Shown: piece after piece, positions 33,903 through 42,238 of the stretch | Layout: each line of letters begins with the position of its first letter | How positions within the stretch are numbered: position 1 is the first letter of the stretch | From: Actinomycetota bacterium | Lineage (GTDB): Bacteria > Actinomycetota > Acidimicrobiia > Acidimicrobiales > Poriferisodalaceae | Assembly: GCA_014238065.1 (NCBI GenBank) | Contig: JABABU010000003.1 | Coordinates: 1 to 64,000 of the forward strand | Direction: 5' to 3' | DNA length: 64,000 bases | Position numbers and translations under genes: made by a program | The notes under the pieces: model-generated | What the model was told of the DNA's origin: nothing | What the model saw: the letters and a program-made list of their open reading frames with translations, nothing else | The model's database searches: none

Positions 33903-33965
33903 GTGTGTGTTCCCTGGTTCTTTCTCGAAGCTGATGGTTGAAGTCGTGTCTTGTCGCAGATGGTG

Positions 33966-34490
33966 CTAAGTCGTGCCGACGGCTTCGCGAGCGAGCCTGC
34001 GGAGCGCTACCCGACCGGTGCGCTGGATGTCGGTGATGCCATACTGTCTCATCATTGCCTCGCATTCGTCGAGACGTTCAGGTGCACCCGAGAACGAGAA
34101 CGTGATGTGATCTTCGTCGAAGTCGACTGCGAATCCATTGAACGTCAGGGCTGCCTCGACGACATCGTGAGCTTCCAGACCCTTTTCGACGGTGATGACC
34201 ATGAGCTCGCGTTCGATGGCGTCGTTCGGGTGAAGTTCCCCGATGTCGATGACATTGATGAGCTTGTCGAGTTGTTTGATGATCTGTTCGAGCGGGGCCG
34301 AGGCCACATCGACCACGATCGTGATTCTGCTGAAGGCCTCGTCGTCGGTCGGAGCGACTGCGAGCGAATGGATGTTGAACCCGCGTCGGGCGAACAGCCC
34401 TGACACACGGGCGAGCACGCCGGCCTTGTTCTCGACAAGCACGGTGAGAATGTGCAACTGCTGGCCGGCGGCACCGGTGAATTCGCTCAT
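33966..34490 (-). CDS. ilvN: Acetolactate synthase small (regulatory) subunit
   Basis: 174 residues from an ATG overlapping the ilvB stop by ATGA. The ACT domain (about 12-85) has HILTVLVENKAGVLARVSGLFARRGFNIHSLAVAPT, followed by LEQIIKQLDKLINVIDI; the C-terminal domain ends GRVALRR. It binds IlvB, raises its activity and usually confers valine feedback inhibition. The window annotation joins it to ilvB by translational coupling. Confidence 0.95.
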   Translation of the reverse strand: MSEFTGAAGQQLHILTVLVENKAGVLARVSGLFARRGFNIHSLAVAPTDDEAFSRITIVVDVASAPLEQIIKQLDKLINVIDIGELHPNDAIERELMVITVEKGLEAHDVVEAALTFNGFAVDFDEDHITFSFSGAPERLDECEAMMRQYGITDIQRTGRVALRRLAREAVGTT

Positions 34491-36244
34491 GATGGCGCAA
34501 CCCCCGACTTGGCGGCCTCTGCGTCGCCTTCTGGCCCGAGGATGACAACGTCGTTCGAGCCGCCAGCCGGCACCATCGGATAGACCTTCTCGAATTCGTC
34601 GACCCTGAAGTCGATCACCACAGGACGGTCGTTGATGCTGTTCGCCAGTTCGATGGCCGCATTCACCTCCTCTGCCTTGTCGACACGAATGCCGACGCAA
34701 CCCATCGACTCAGCCCAGAGGACGTAGTCGGGGACATCCGGCGAGAGATAGACCTCGCTGTATCGCTCTTCGTAGAACAACTCTTGCCACTGACGCACCA
34801 TGCCGAGGTACGCGTTGTTGAGGATGCAGATCTTCACCGGGATTTTCTCAGTGGAGGCTGTGATGAGTTCCTGGCCCGTCATCTGGAAGCAACCGTCACC
34901 ATCCACGGCCCACACCGTGGCGTCCGGCTGACCGACCTTGGCCCCGACGGCTGCCGGGACAGCGAAGCCCATGGTGCCGAGGCCACCGCTGTTGACCCAC
35001 GTGTACGGATGGTTGAAGTGCCAGAACTGGCTGGCCCACATCTGGTGCTGACCAACGCCAGAGACCACGATGGTGTCGCGTGGTGAATTGTCACGCAGTT
35101 GCTCGAGGACGAACTGCGGCTTCAGCGGAAACCCGGAGTCGGATTGGTCGTAACCCAGCGGGAACTGCTCTTGCCATCCGCTGACGGTGGAGTTCCAGGG
35201 CGTCCTGTCGATGTCGCCGAGACCAGTCGTGCGCAATGCCTCCGTCATCAGCAAGACGGCACGCTTGGCGTCGCCGAGGATGGCGACCTCAGGTTTACGT
35301 ACCTTGCCGTGCTCGGCGGCATCGATGTCGACGTGAATGACCTTGGCGTCAGGAGCAAAGAACTCGGGGTTGCCCGTGACCCTGTCGTCGAATCGGGCGC
35401 CAAGGCCGATGAGCAAGTCGGTCTGTTGGAAGGCCGTGATGGCGGTGTAGTTGCCGTGCATACCCGGCATGCCAAGGCACTTCTCGTGGTCGTCAGGAAA
35501 CACTCCCCGTGCCATCAGCGTCGTCACGACGTGAATACCGGTGAGTTCGACGAAGTCGGCGAGTGCGTCTGAGGCGTGGGCCTTCAGCAAGCCGCCGCCG
35601 GCGTAGATCACTGGCCGTTCTGCGGCGCGAATCAACTCGACTGCCGCGGCGATGTCCTCGGCTGATGGTTCGGTCACCGGCTTGTAGCCAGGGAGCAAGA
35701 TCGGATCATTCCAACCCGCTTCGATCGAGTCGTCCCACTCCATCTCCAGGTTGGAGATGTCCTTTGGCAGGTCGAGCAAGACCGGTCCAGGACGTCCTGT
35801 CGTTGCGATGTGGAATGCTTCGCGGACAAGTCTCGGGATGTCGGAAGGGTCAGTGATGAGTTCGTTGTGCTTCGTGACCGATCGGGTGATGCCGACAGTG
35901 TCGCACTCCTGAAACGCGTCGGTTCCGATGTTGGAGAGTGCCACCTGACCGGTGATGGCCACCAGAGGAACCGAGTCGATGAAAGCATCACACAGCGGTG
36001 TCACGATGTTCGTGGCAGCAGGGCCGCTCGTAACGATGATCACGCCAGGCTTCCCCGTCACCTGCGCGTAGCCCTGCGCAGCATGACCGGCGCCCTGTTC
36101 GTGGCGCACCAGAACGTGTCGGATCGGCGACTCGATGATCGGGTCATACACCGGAAGAATGGCCCCACCAGGCAGACCGAATACGACCTCGACCCCACAC
36201 AGTTCCAGGCTCTTGATGAGGACTTGGGCGCCGGTGAGTTTCAT
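34487..36244 (-). CDS. ilvB: Acetolactate synthase large (catalytic) subunit
   Basis: 585 residues. GVEVVFGLPGGAILPVYDPI and the catalytic Glu in RHEQGAGHAAQGYA open the PYR domain, GRPGPVLLDLPKDI is in the middle domain, and the TDP site is GDGCFQMTGQELITAS to NNAYLGMVRQWQ. It condenses pyruvate with pyruvate or 2-oxobutyrate. The gene begins the ilvBNC operon and lies behind a leader peptide, a hairpin and a terminator (36322-36414), so expression is probably attenuated by branched-chain amino acids. Confidence 0.95.
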   Translation of the reverse strand: MKLTGAQVLIKSLELCGVEVVFGLPGGAILPVYDPIIESPIRHVLVRHEQGAGHAAQGYAQVTGKPGVIIVTSGPAATNIVTPLCDAFIDSVPLVAITGQVALSNIGTDAFQECDTVGITRSVTKHNELITDPSDIPRLVREAFHIATTGRPGPVLLDLPKDISNLEMEWDDSIEAGWNDPILLPGYKPVTEPSAEDIAAAVELIRAAERPVIYAGGGLLKAHASDALADFVELTGIHVVTTLMARGVFPDDHEKCLGMPGMHGNYTAITAFQQTDLLIGLGARFDDRVTGNPEFFAPDAKVIHVDIDAAEHGKVRKPEVAILGDAKRAVLLMTEALRTTGLGDIDRTPWNSTVSGWQEQFPLGYDQSDSGFPLKPQFVLEQLRDNSPRDTIVVSGVGQHQMWASQFWHFNHPYTWVNSGGLGTMGFAVPAAVGAKVGQPDATVWAVDGDGCFQMTGQELITASTEKIPVKICILNNAYLGMVRQWQELFYEERYSEVYLSPDVPDYVLWAESMGCVGIRVDKAEEVNAAIELANSINDRPVVIDFRVDEFEKVYPMVPAGGSNDVVILGPEGDAEAAKSGVAPS

Positions 36245-36321
36245 GAGGTCGCTCTCTCGGTTTACTGATGGGTCATTTCAGCTTCGCGGTCCTGTATCCG
36301 TCGAGAGACAGGACTTCTTAT

Positions 36322-36350
36322 ACAGAAAGGCCTCCCCATTTGGGGAGGCC
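36322..36350 (-). terminator. Attenuator terminator before ilvB
   Basis: On the minus strand GGCCTCCCCA / TGGGGAGGCC is a perfect 10-bp stem with a 2-base loop, followed by TTTCTGT. It lies between the leader peptide and ilvB and faces ilvB. The T run is shorter than in the leuB attenuator. Confidence 0.75.
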
Positions 36351-36353
36351 GGA

Positions 36354-36377
36354 GACGCACGCTGTTCAGCGTGCGTC
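36354..36377 (-). promoter_or_regulatory. Leader hairpin 1 of the ilvB attenuator
   Basis: Perfect 11-bp inverted repeat GACGCACGCTG / CAGCGTGCGTC with a 2-base loop. Its first two bases are the GA of the leader peptide TGA stop. Arrangement, stem length and loop length match hairpin 1 of the leuB leader although the sequence differs. Confidence 0.7.
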
Positions 36378-36414
36378 AGGTCAGTACTACAAAGATGGCA
36401 AGATCTGCGCGCAT
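36376..36414 (-). CDS. Leader peptide of the ilvBNC operon
   Basis: A 12-codon frame, MRADLAIFVVLT, ends at TGA. It contains two Leu, one Ile and two Val codons, with I-F-V-V-L close to the first hairpin, so ribosome stalling on scarce branched-chain aminoacyl-tRNA is the expected signal. The predicted transcription start is within 2 bases of the ATG, so it is leaderless or nearly so. Length and stop-hairpin overlap equal those of the leuB leader. Confidence 0.8.
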   Translation of the reverse strand: MRADLAIFVVLT

Positions 36415-36422
36415 CGCGGACC

Positions 36423-36451
36423 ATTGTGTCGGCTCGCGGGCCCCATCGCAA
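36423..36451 (-). promoter_or_regulatory. Promoter of the ilvBNC leader
   Basis: TTGCGA (36451-36446) and CACAAT (36428-36423) with 17 bases between on the minus strand. The start point would fall at about 36416, next to the leader ATG at 36414. Confidence 0.6.
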
Positions 36452-36490
36452 CACGGAATACCCTGACGCACGCCCAACTGGAGGGAACCA

Positions 36491-37648
36491 ATGAAGGTCG
36501 GGGTCATGCTCGGACTCGCCGTCGCCCTGGCCGGGACCTGGTTGTTGTTCGTCGACTCCGACGGACGTCCTCCTGAGCTGGGAACATCCGCCGCATTTGA
36601 TCGGACGCTCAATCAGGCATGCGACACGCACGAACGGCCGCCGTTGCTTCGAGACCTCGTCCCATTGACGTCTTTCACCGTCGCGGACGTTGTCCAAGGC
36701 ACTGCGATGGCCACCAGCCGCGAGATGGCCTACGTGGGCACTCTGACCGGCATCGTCGTGGCGGTCGAGCCAGATGGGACCACACACGATGTCCTCGACA
36801 TCAGCGCCGACACGAGCGTTGGTTCCGACAGAGGGCTACTCGATCTTGTCGTTGCACCTGACGGTGAAACTCTTCTTCTGCTCCGGACCAACGCCACCGG
36901 AGACACCGAACTCACAGCGCACAAGCTCGACTCACCAACCGAGTCGGTGGTGCTCTTGACCATCGATCAGCCAGACCCGCGACACAACGGTGGAGGACTC
37001 GCGTTTGCGGCGAACGGCGACCTTCTCATCGGAATCGGCGACGGCGGAGGACAGGGCGACCCGAACGGTGAGGGCGCGAATCCAGCGACGAAGCTCGGCT
37101 CGATTCTTCGGGGAAGAGTCGACCTCGATACAGGCGAACTCGCTCCAGTCCGCGAACCGATCCCTGGGTTCGACGATCTCGTGTGGGCCTTCGGCCTCAG
37201 AAACCCGTTCCGGATCTGGTTCGGAGCCGAAGGAGACCTCTGGGTCGGTGACGTCGGAGAGCTCTGCAACGAAGAGGTGACCCGCATCGACGGTTCGGCT
37301 CACGGCCAGGACCTCGGATGGAACGCCTTCGAAGGGTCCCGACGGTTCGGCCAGTCCGATGGCAGAACCCCGATCGACCCGACAGTCGAGTGGACACATG
37401 CCGACGGTTCGTGTGCGGTCATCGGAGGGACGGAGTACCAGGGCGACATCGTCGAGCTGCGCGGTACCCAGATCGTGGCCGATCTGTGTACCGGTGACCT
37501 GTACTCCATCAATGAGACCTATTTGAGGCAGATTCCTGTGCGATTGGACTCCCCGGTCGATGTCAGTATCGGCCCCGATGGGGAGCTGTGGGTGATCGAC
37601 ATGGAACACGGCGTGCGACGAATCACCGCCACGCCGCCGACGCCATGA
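36491..37648 (+). CDS. PQQ-dependent sugar dehydrogenase-like beta-propeller protein
   Basis: 385 residues with GGAGGG 5 bases upstream of ATG. An N-terminal hydrophobic segment (GVMLGLAVALAGTWLLFV) acts as signal or anchor. The six-bladed glucose/sorbosone dehydrogenase (Gdh/YliI) fold is shown by the blocks RHNGGGLAFAANGDLLIGIGDGG, GSILRGRVDLDTG, WAFGLRNPFRIWFG, DLWVGDVGELCNEEVTRI and IGGTEYQG. An extracytoplasmic sugar or aldose dehydrogenase using PQQ is possible; PQQ synthesis genes are not in view. Its end overlaps the MATE gene by ATGA. Confidence 0.82.
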   Translation: MKVGVMLGLAVALAGTWLLFVDSDGRPPELGTSAAFDRTLNQACDTHERPPLLRDLVPLTSFTVADVVQGTAMATSREMAYVGTLTGIVVAVEPDGTTHDVLDISADTSVGSDRGLLDLVVAPDGETLLLLRTNATGDTELTAHKLDSPTESVVLLTIDQPDPRHNGGGLAFAANGDLLIGIGDGGGQGDPNGEGANPATKLGSILRGRVDLDTGELAPVREPIPGFDDLVWAFGLRNPFRIWFGAEGDLWVGDVGELCNEEVTRIDGSAHGQDLGWNAFEGSRRFGQSDGRTPIDPTVEWTHADGSCAVIGGTEYQGDIVELRGTQIVADLCTGDLYSINETYLRQIPVRLDSPVDVSIGPDGELWVIDMEHGVRRITATPPTP

Positions 37649-38958
37649 AGATTCAGCTCCGTTCGCCATACGACCGAGACATTCTCCGACTCGCGGTTCC
37701 CGCCTTCGGCGCGCTTGTCGCCCAGCCGCTATACGTGCTGACCGACACCGCCATCGTCGGTCACCTCGGCACGAGCGAGTTGGCCGGACTCGCACTCGCT
37801 TCTGCCGTGCTTCTCACGCTCTCGAGCATCCTGATCTTTCTCGCCTACGGCACCACCGGTACCGTCGGCCGACACCTAGGGGCGGGTGACGAACCGGGAG
37901 CGGCCCGTCACGGCGTCCAGGCCGTATGGCTGGCGCTCGGCATAGGCGGGGTGTTCGCGGTGCTGCTCGGATTCGGCGGCGAGGCTTTCATCGGCCTGTT
38001 CGGTGCGGAACCCGAGGTCGTGGAGTCCGCCAACACATACCTGACCATCTCCGCTGTTGGCATCCCAGCGGTGCTCGCCGTCATGGCTGGCACCGGATAT
38101 CTACGAGGCCTGCAGGACACCCGCACGCCATTGTTCGTCGCCCTCGGGACAGCAGCGTTCAACCTCGTCCTCGAGATGGTGTTCGTATACCCGCTCGACA
38201 TGGGGGTTGCCGGCTCTGCATGGTCGACCGTGATCGCCGAGTACGTCGCTGCCGCCATCTATCTCGGAACGATCTTTCGAAGAGCGGGCGAGGCGGGTGT
38301 CGGCCCGAAGCCGAATGTGTCTGCGCTCGGTGTATCTCTACGGGGCGGCTTGCATCTCTTCGTGAGGACGCTCGCACTTCGCGGCGCGTTTCTCCTGTCC
38401 ACGATCGTCGCAGCCCAGATGAGCACGACCGACCTCGCTGCCCACGAGATCGGCCTGCAGATGTGGGCGCTCTTGGCGTTGTCGCTCGATGCTGTCGCCA
38501 TCGCCGGTCAGGCTCTCGTCGCCAGATTCCTCGGCGCAGGCGACACCACATCAGCTCGCCACGCAAGTCAAAGAATGATCGTGATCGGTGTCGGGTTCGG
38601 TGTGCTGGTCGCGGTGGTGCTGCTCGGACTCTCGAGCGTGGTAGCCCAAGTTTTCTCCAATGATCCGGCAGTCGTGGACCTTGCTGCTTTCGTTCTGATC
38701 TGGGTCGCCATCACCCAGCCAATCGGAGGCCACGTGTTCGCCATCGACGGCATCCTCATCGGTGCTGGCGACCTCGCGTACCTCGGCAGGGCAATGTGGA
38801 CTGCCACCCTGGTGTTCGCAACCTGTTGCTCGGCAGTCGTGTTCGGCGACCTCGGCATCGGGTGGCTCTGGGCGTCGCTGATGATGTTCATGATGGCCAG
38901 GTCGGCAACGCTGCAGTGGCGCTTCCACACCGACAGCTGGCAGGTCACCGGCATCTGA
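37645..38958 (+). CDS. MATE family efflux transporter (DinF-like)
   Basis: 437 residues from an ATG in the ATGA overlap with the dehydrogenase gene. Twelve membrane segments are visible in two similar halves. The N-half carries DRDILRLAVPAFGALVAQPLYVLTDTAIVGHLGTSELAGLALAS and the C-half repeats the pattern. The conserved TDTAIVGHLG block and length match DinF-type multidrug/organic-cation antiporters driven by sodium or protons. The substrate is unknown. Confidence 0.9.
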   Translation: MKIQLRSPYDRDILRLAVPAFGALVAQPLYVLTDTAIVGHLGTSELAGLALASAVLLTLSSILIFLAYGTTGTVGRHLGAGDEPGAARHGVQAVWLALGIGGVFAVLLGFGGEAFIGLFGAEPEVVESANTYLTISAVGIPAVLAVMAGTGYLRGLQDTRTPLFVALGTAAFNLVLEMVFVYPLDMGVAGSAWSTVIAEYVAAAIYLGTIFRRAGEAGVGPKPNVSALGVSLRGGLHLFVRTLALRGAFLLSTIVAAQMSTTDLAAHEIGLQMWALLALSLDAVAIAGQALVARFLGAGDTTSARHASQRMIVIGVGFGVLVAVVLLGLSSVVAQVFSNDPAVVDLAAFVLIWVAITQPIGGHVFAIDGILIGAGDLAYLGRAMWTATLVFATCCSAVVFGDLGIGWLWASLMMFMMARSATLQWRFHTDSWQVTGI

Positions 38959-39042
38959 GAAAGGCACCGACAACCATTGCGGAACAGTCGCTGACAGTCG
39001 CGGTCCATGTCTTCGGGTTGATTGCAGACTGTCCCGGCCACA

Positions 39043-40173
39043 TCAGGATCTGTCGGCCACCCAGTTCGCGATCACATCGGCGACCTCGTCACGCGCACCC
39101 GTCGGCTCACGGAAGTAGTGGTCGCCGCGCATGGTGATCATCGTCGTGTCCGTCGCAGCAACTGCGGCCATGATCGCCAGCGAGTCCGATGGGAACACCC
39201 CCGAGTCACCATCGGCATCGATCAGAAGGGTCGGTACCTTCAGGCGGGCGAGATGCGGTGCTGCCTGACACTGCGAGTCCGCGAGGCTCCACATCGAGAG
39301 CCAGGTCCTGAGCGAGCTGACCAGCCCGACGCCATGGATGGACGAGTTGGCGCGTTGTGGATCCCCGAGGTAGCACGTGTTCGGCGTCCGCTGATTCGCG
39401 TCGATCGTCGGATCGACGAAACGGGGGTCGGCCCAGACTCGATGCGTCGTGAAGAGACGGTCGCTGAACCCGGCAGCCTGACATCGCTGGAGCTCTGCTT
39501 TTGCCCACTTGGTGATTCGATGGTTTCGCGCTACCTGGGCGGCGCGGTAACGACCGAGAAACTCCGCGGTGAACGGCGGACCATTCGATGGTTTGTAGAT
39601 GTCGAGTTCAGGATCGATCGCGAGCGGGTCGTTCTCGTCACTCACCGCACCATCCATCCAATTGGTGAAGATCTCCGGTCGACCGGGGTGCGCCGAAACG
39701 AAGACGAACAGATCCCCGCTGACAAGGTCGTCGATGCAGCCGAGCGGCCTGGCACCGACCGTCGGCTCGATGTTCGGCTCGACCGACTGCGATTGATAGG
39801 CACCCATCAGCGACCCGCCGCCTGAGTTACCGACGATCACGACCGTGTCCACACCGGCAACCTCTTTCAACCACCGGACACCAACTCCGATCTCGGCCAC
39901 CGCGTGGTCGAGAAGGAAGGTTCTCTCGGCGCCGCGGAACCGTGTGTTCCAACCCAGAAACCCGAAACCGCGCTCTGCCAGGTACTCGGCCAAGTAGTGC
40001 TCGGAGAAGTCGACGTTGTAGTGGGTGGCGATGAACCCGACCGTCGGCTTTGTCCCAACCGGTGTGTGCCAAATTCCCTGACACGGATGGCCACCGGCTC
40101 CGGACCGACCGACAATGGGCGAAGGGAGTCCGACGAACTGCCTGTTGATCCCAAATCCGCTCGTCACCCCCAT
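39043..40173 (-). CDS. Alpha/beta hydrolase family protein
   Basis: 376 residues, longer than a plain hydrolase because of an insert of about 130 residues between strand 6 and the acid. GFIATHYNVDFSEHYLAEYLAERGFGFLGWNTRFRG precedes the nucleophile elbow GNSGGGS with Ser117; LLIDADGDSGVFPSD holds the acid and MRGDHYFREP the His. No signal peptide. Similar proteins occur beside degradation genes in actinobacteria, but the substrate here is unknown. It is monocistronic, facing the MATE gene end. Confidence 0.8.
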   Translation of the reverse strand: MGVTSGFGINRQFVGLPSPIVGRSGAGGHPCQGIWHTPVGTKPTVGFIATHYNVDFSEHYLAEYLAERGFGFLGWNTRFRGAERTFLLDHAVAEIGVGVRWLKEVAGVDTVVIVGNSGGGSLMGAYQSQSVEPNIEPTVGARPLGCIDDLVSGDLFVFVSAHPGRPEIFTNWMDGAVSDENDPLAIDPELDIYKPSNGPPFTAEFLGRYRAAQVARNHRITKWAKAELQRCQAAGFSDRLFTTHRVWADPRFVDPTIDANQRTPNTCYLGDPQRANSSIHGVGLVSSLRTWLSMWSLADSQCQAAPHLARLKVPTLLIDADGDSGVFPSDSLAIMAAVAATDTTMITMRGDHYFREPTGARDEVADVIANWVADRS

Positions 40174-40366
40174 CGACGCAGAAGCTATCGGAGACCGTGG
40201 AACAACATCAGCGTGAGTGACGCCTCACCTGCTCGACGGCAAGTGCACCGATGGCGATCCGGTTGACCGATCCGCGACTTCACCGCCCCGACGAACGTTT
40301 CAGCCGGCTCCGGGGATCGCACCGATGTATGGTCGATCCACATCGACCGGGGGTCGCTACCACATG

Positions 40367-40385
40367 CGCCGGTGGGTTACCGGCG
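40367..40385 (+). promoter_or_regulatory. Hairpin directly before the Shine-Dalgarno of the DUF4332 gene
   Basis: CGCCGGT-GGGTT-ACCGGCG forms a perfect 7-bp stem with a 5-base loop and ends right before AAAGGAG (40386-40392). It could stabilise the leader or modulate translation. The 226 bases upstream of the ATG contain no other gene. Confidence 0.4.
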
Positions 40386-40399
40386 AAAGGAGCAAGTTC

Positions 40400-40810
40400 A
40401 TGACTGCAATCGCTCGCATCGAAGGTATCGGTGCAAGGTACGCAAAGAATCTCGTCGGGGAGGGCATCAACACCTGCGAGAAGTTGCTTGATGCAGGAGC
40501 CACGCGGAAAGGTCGCAAGGCGATCGCCGACAAATGCGGCATCAGTGACAAGCTCGTGCTCGAGTGGGTCAACCGCGCCGACCTCATGCGGGTGAACGGC
40601 GTGTCAACCCAGTACAGCGACCTGCTCGAGGCTGCCGGCGTCGACACGGTGAAGGAACTCCGTCGCCGCAACGCGGCATCGCTGACCGAGAAGATGGTCG
40701 AAGCGAACAACGCCAAGAAGAACCGCTTGGTTCGCCAATGTCCAGCGGAGTCCCAAGTCGGTCGCTGGATCGACCATGCCAAGACACTTTCTCCAGTCGT
40801 CAAGTATTGA
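40400..40810 (+). CDS. DUF4332 helix-hairpin-helix protein
   Basis: 136 residues from ATG 40400, which has AAAGGAG 7 bases upstream; the long upstream open frame is not coding-like. Two helix-hairpin-helix-type motifs are seen: IARIEGIGARYAKNLVGEGINTCEKLLDAG and LMRVNGVSTQYSDLLEAAGVDTVKELRRR. This is the DUF4332 layout, related to the DNA-binding HhH domains of ligase and the RNA polymerase alpha C-terminus. DNA or RNA binding is plausible but unproven. It stands alone and converges with gatB. Confidence 0.78.
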   Translation: MTAIARIEGIGARYAKNLVGEGINTCEKLLDAGATRKGRKAIADKCGISDKLVLEWVNRADLMRVNGVSTQYSDLLEAAGVDTVKELRRRNAASLTEKMVEANNAKKNRLVRQCPAESQVGRWIDHAKTLSPVVKY

Positions 40811-40819
40811 GAAGGGCGT

Positions 40820-42238
40820 TCAGCCTCGCTTCGATCTGAGCAATGCACCGACGGCCTTGCCGTCGGCCTGACCTCGGCTCGCCTTCATCACATGGCCGAC
40901 AAAGGCTCCTTGGACTTTGTCCTCCCCCTCGCAGAACTTCGCCCACGCTTCAGGATCGGCCGCTATGGCCTCGTCCACCAGCGTCTCGAGTTCAGAGCTG
41001 TCCATGGCCTCGAATCCACGGGCAGCCGCGATCTCCGATGGGACTCCACCGGATGTCGCCATCTCCGACAACACAGTCTTGGCCTGAGTCGAGCTCAGAG
41101 CGCCGGAGACTTCGAGAGAAATCAGGTCCGCGAACGCAGCGCCATCGAAGGCAGCACCGTCTTCGGCCAGGTTGTTGACGGCGTGATTGATCGCCTTTGA
41201 TCCATCGGCTCCCGCAGCTACCGCAGCGAGCACGAGTTGGTCGAGGCCTCGACCCACAACTGTCGCAGCATGCTCCTGCGATGCGCCGGCAAGGCTCATC
41301 AGCGCGGCTCGCCGCTCGGCGGGAAGAGCCGGCATCGCAGCCTCGATCTCGGCAACCCAATCAGCGTCAGGATCGATGGTGACCAGATCCGGCTCTGGGA
41401 AATACCGGTAGTCGTTCGCCTCCTCTTTCGAGCGCAGCGTGTGCGTTCTGCCCTCGTCCTCGGCCCAGTGGCGAGTTTCTTGATCTGGCGCCTCGCCATT
41501 TTCGTAGAGGTCGATGTGACGAGCGGCCTCATACTCGATGGCACGGCCGAGCGACCGGAACGAGTTGACGTTCTTCACCTCGCAACGAGTCCTGAGTTCA
41601 GTGTCCCCGCGCGGTCTCACGCTGACGTTTGCGTCGACCCGCATCGAGCCTTCTTCGAGCCGCGCGTCGGAGGCACCTGTTGCCAGAAGGATCTGGCGAA
41701 GCTCCTCGGCGTAGGCCCTCGCATCCTCAGCAGAACGAAGATCGGGGCGGCTGACGATCTCGAGCAGCGGAACGCCGGCTCGGTTGTAGTCGATCATCGA
41801 GTAGTCGGATCCGTGAATTCGTCCGCTGTCACCACCGATGTGCGTCGACTTGCCGGTGTCCTCTTCGAGGTGGGCCCGCTCGATTCCGATCACCGTTCCG
41901 TTCGGCAGTTCGAGAGATCCGTCACTACATATCGGCAACTCGTATTGGCTGATCTGGAAGTCCTTCGGCATGTCCGGGTAGAAGTAGTTCTTCCTCGCGA
42001 ACGTCGATGGCCTGATCTCGCAGTTCAACGCAAGACCAAGGCGAATCGCATGCTCGACAGCTCCCTTGTTGAGAACAGGAAGCGAGCCGGGCAAGCCGAG
42101 ACAGACCGGCGTGACGTTGATGTTGGGGTCATCGCCGAAACTGTTCGGGGCCGCGGAGAACAACTTCGTATTGGTCGCGAGTTCGACATGAACTTCGAGA
42201 CCGATGACCGTTTCCCAGTCGGTTCCTGCTTCAGACAC
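40820..42238 (-). CDS. gatB: Aspartyl/glutamyl-tRNA amidotransferase subunit B
   Basis: 472 residues from GTG, with AAGGAGGAG upstream, overlapping gatA by 8 bases. ETVIGLEVHVELATNTKLFS, NKGAVEHAIRLGLALNC, the zinc/kinase region FYPDMPKDFQISQYELPI, and DYNRAGVPLLEIVSRPDLRS form the cradle; the C-terminal YqeY-like tail covers about 320-470. It activates Glu-tRNA-Gln by phosphorylation and passes it to GatA-derived ammonia. Third gene after gatC and gatA. Confidence 0.95.
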   Translation of the reverse strand: MSEAGTDWETVIGLEVHVELATNTKLFSAAPNSFGDDPNINVTPVCLGLPGSLPVLNKGAVEHAIRLGLALNCEIRPSTFARKNYFYPDMPKDFQISQYELPICSDGSLELPNGTVIGIERAHLEEDTGKSTHIGGDSGRIHGSDYSMIDYNRAGVPLLEIVSRPDLRSAEDARAYAEELRQILLATGASDARLEEGSMRVDANVSVRPRGDTELRTRCEVKNVNSFRSLGRAIEYEAARHIDLYENGEAPDQETRHWAEDEGRTHTLRSKEEANDYRYFPEPDLVTIDPDADWVAEIEAAMPALPAERRAALMSLAGASQEHAATVVGRGLDQLVLAAVAAGADGSKAINHAVNNLAEDGAAFDGAAFADLISLEVSGALSSTQAKTVLSEMATSGGVPSEIAAARGFEAMDSSELETLVDEAIAADPEAWAKFCEGEDKVQGAFVGHVMKASRGQADGKAVGALLRSKRG

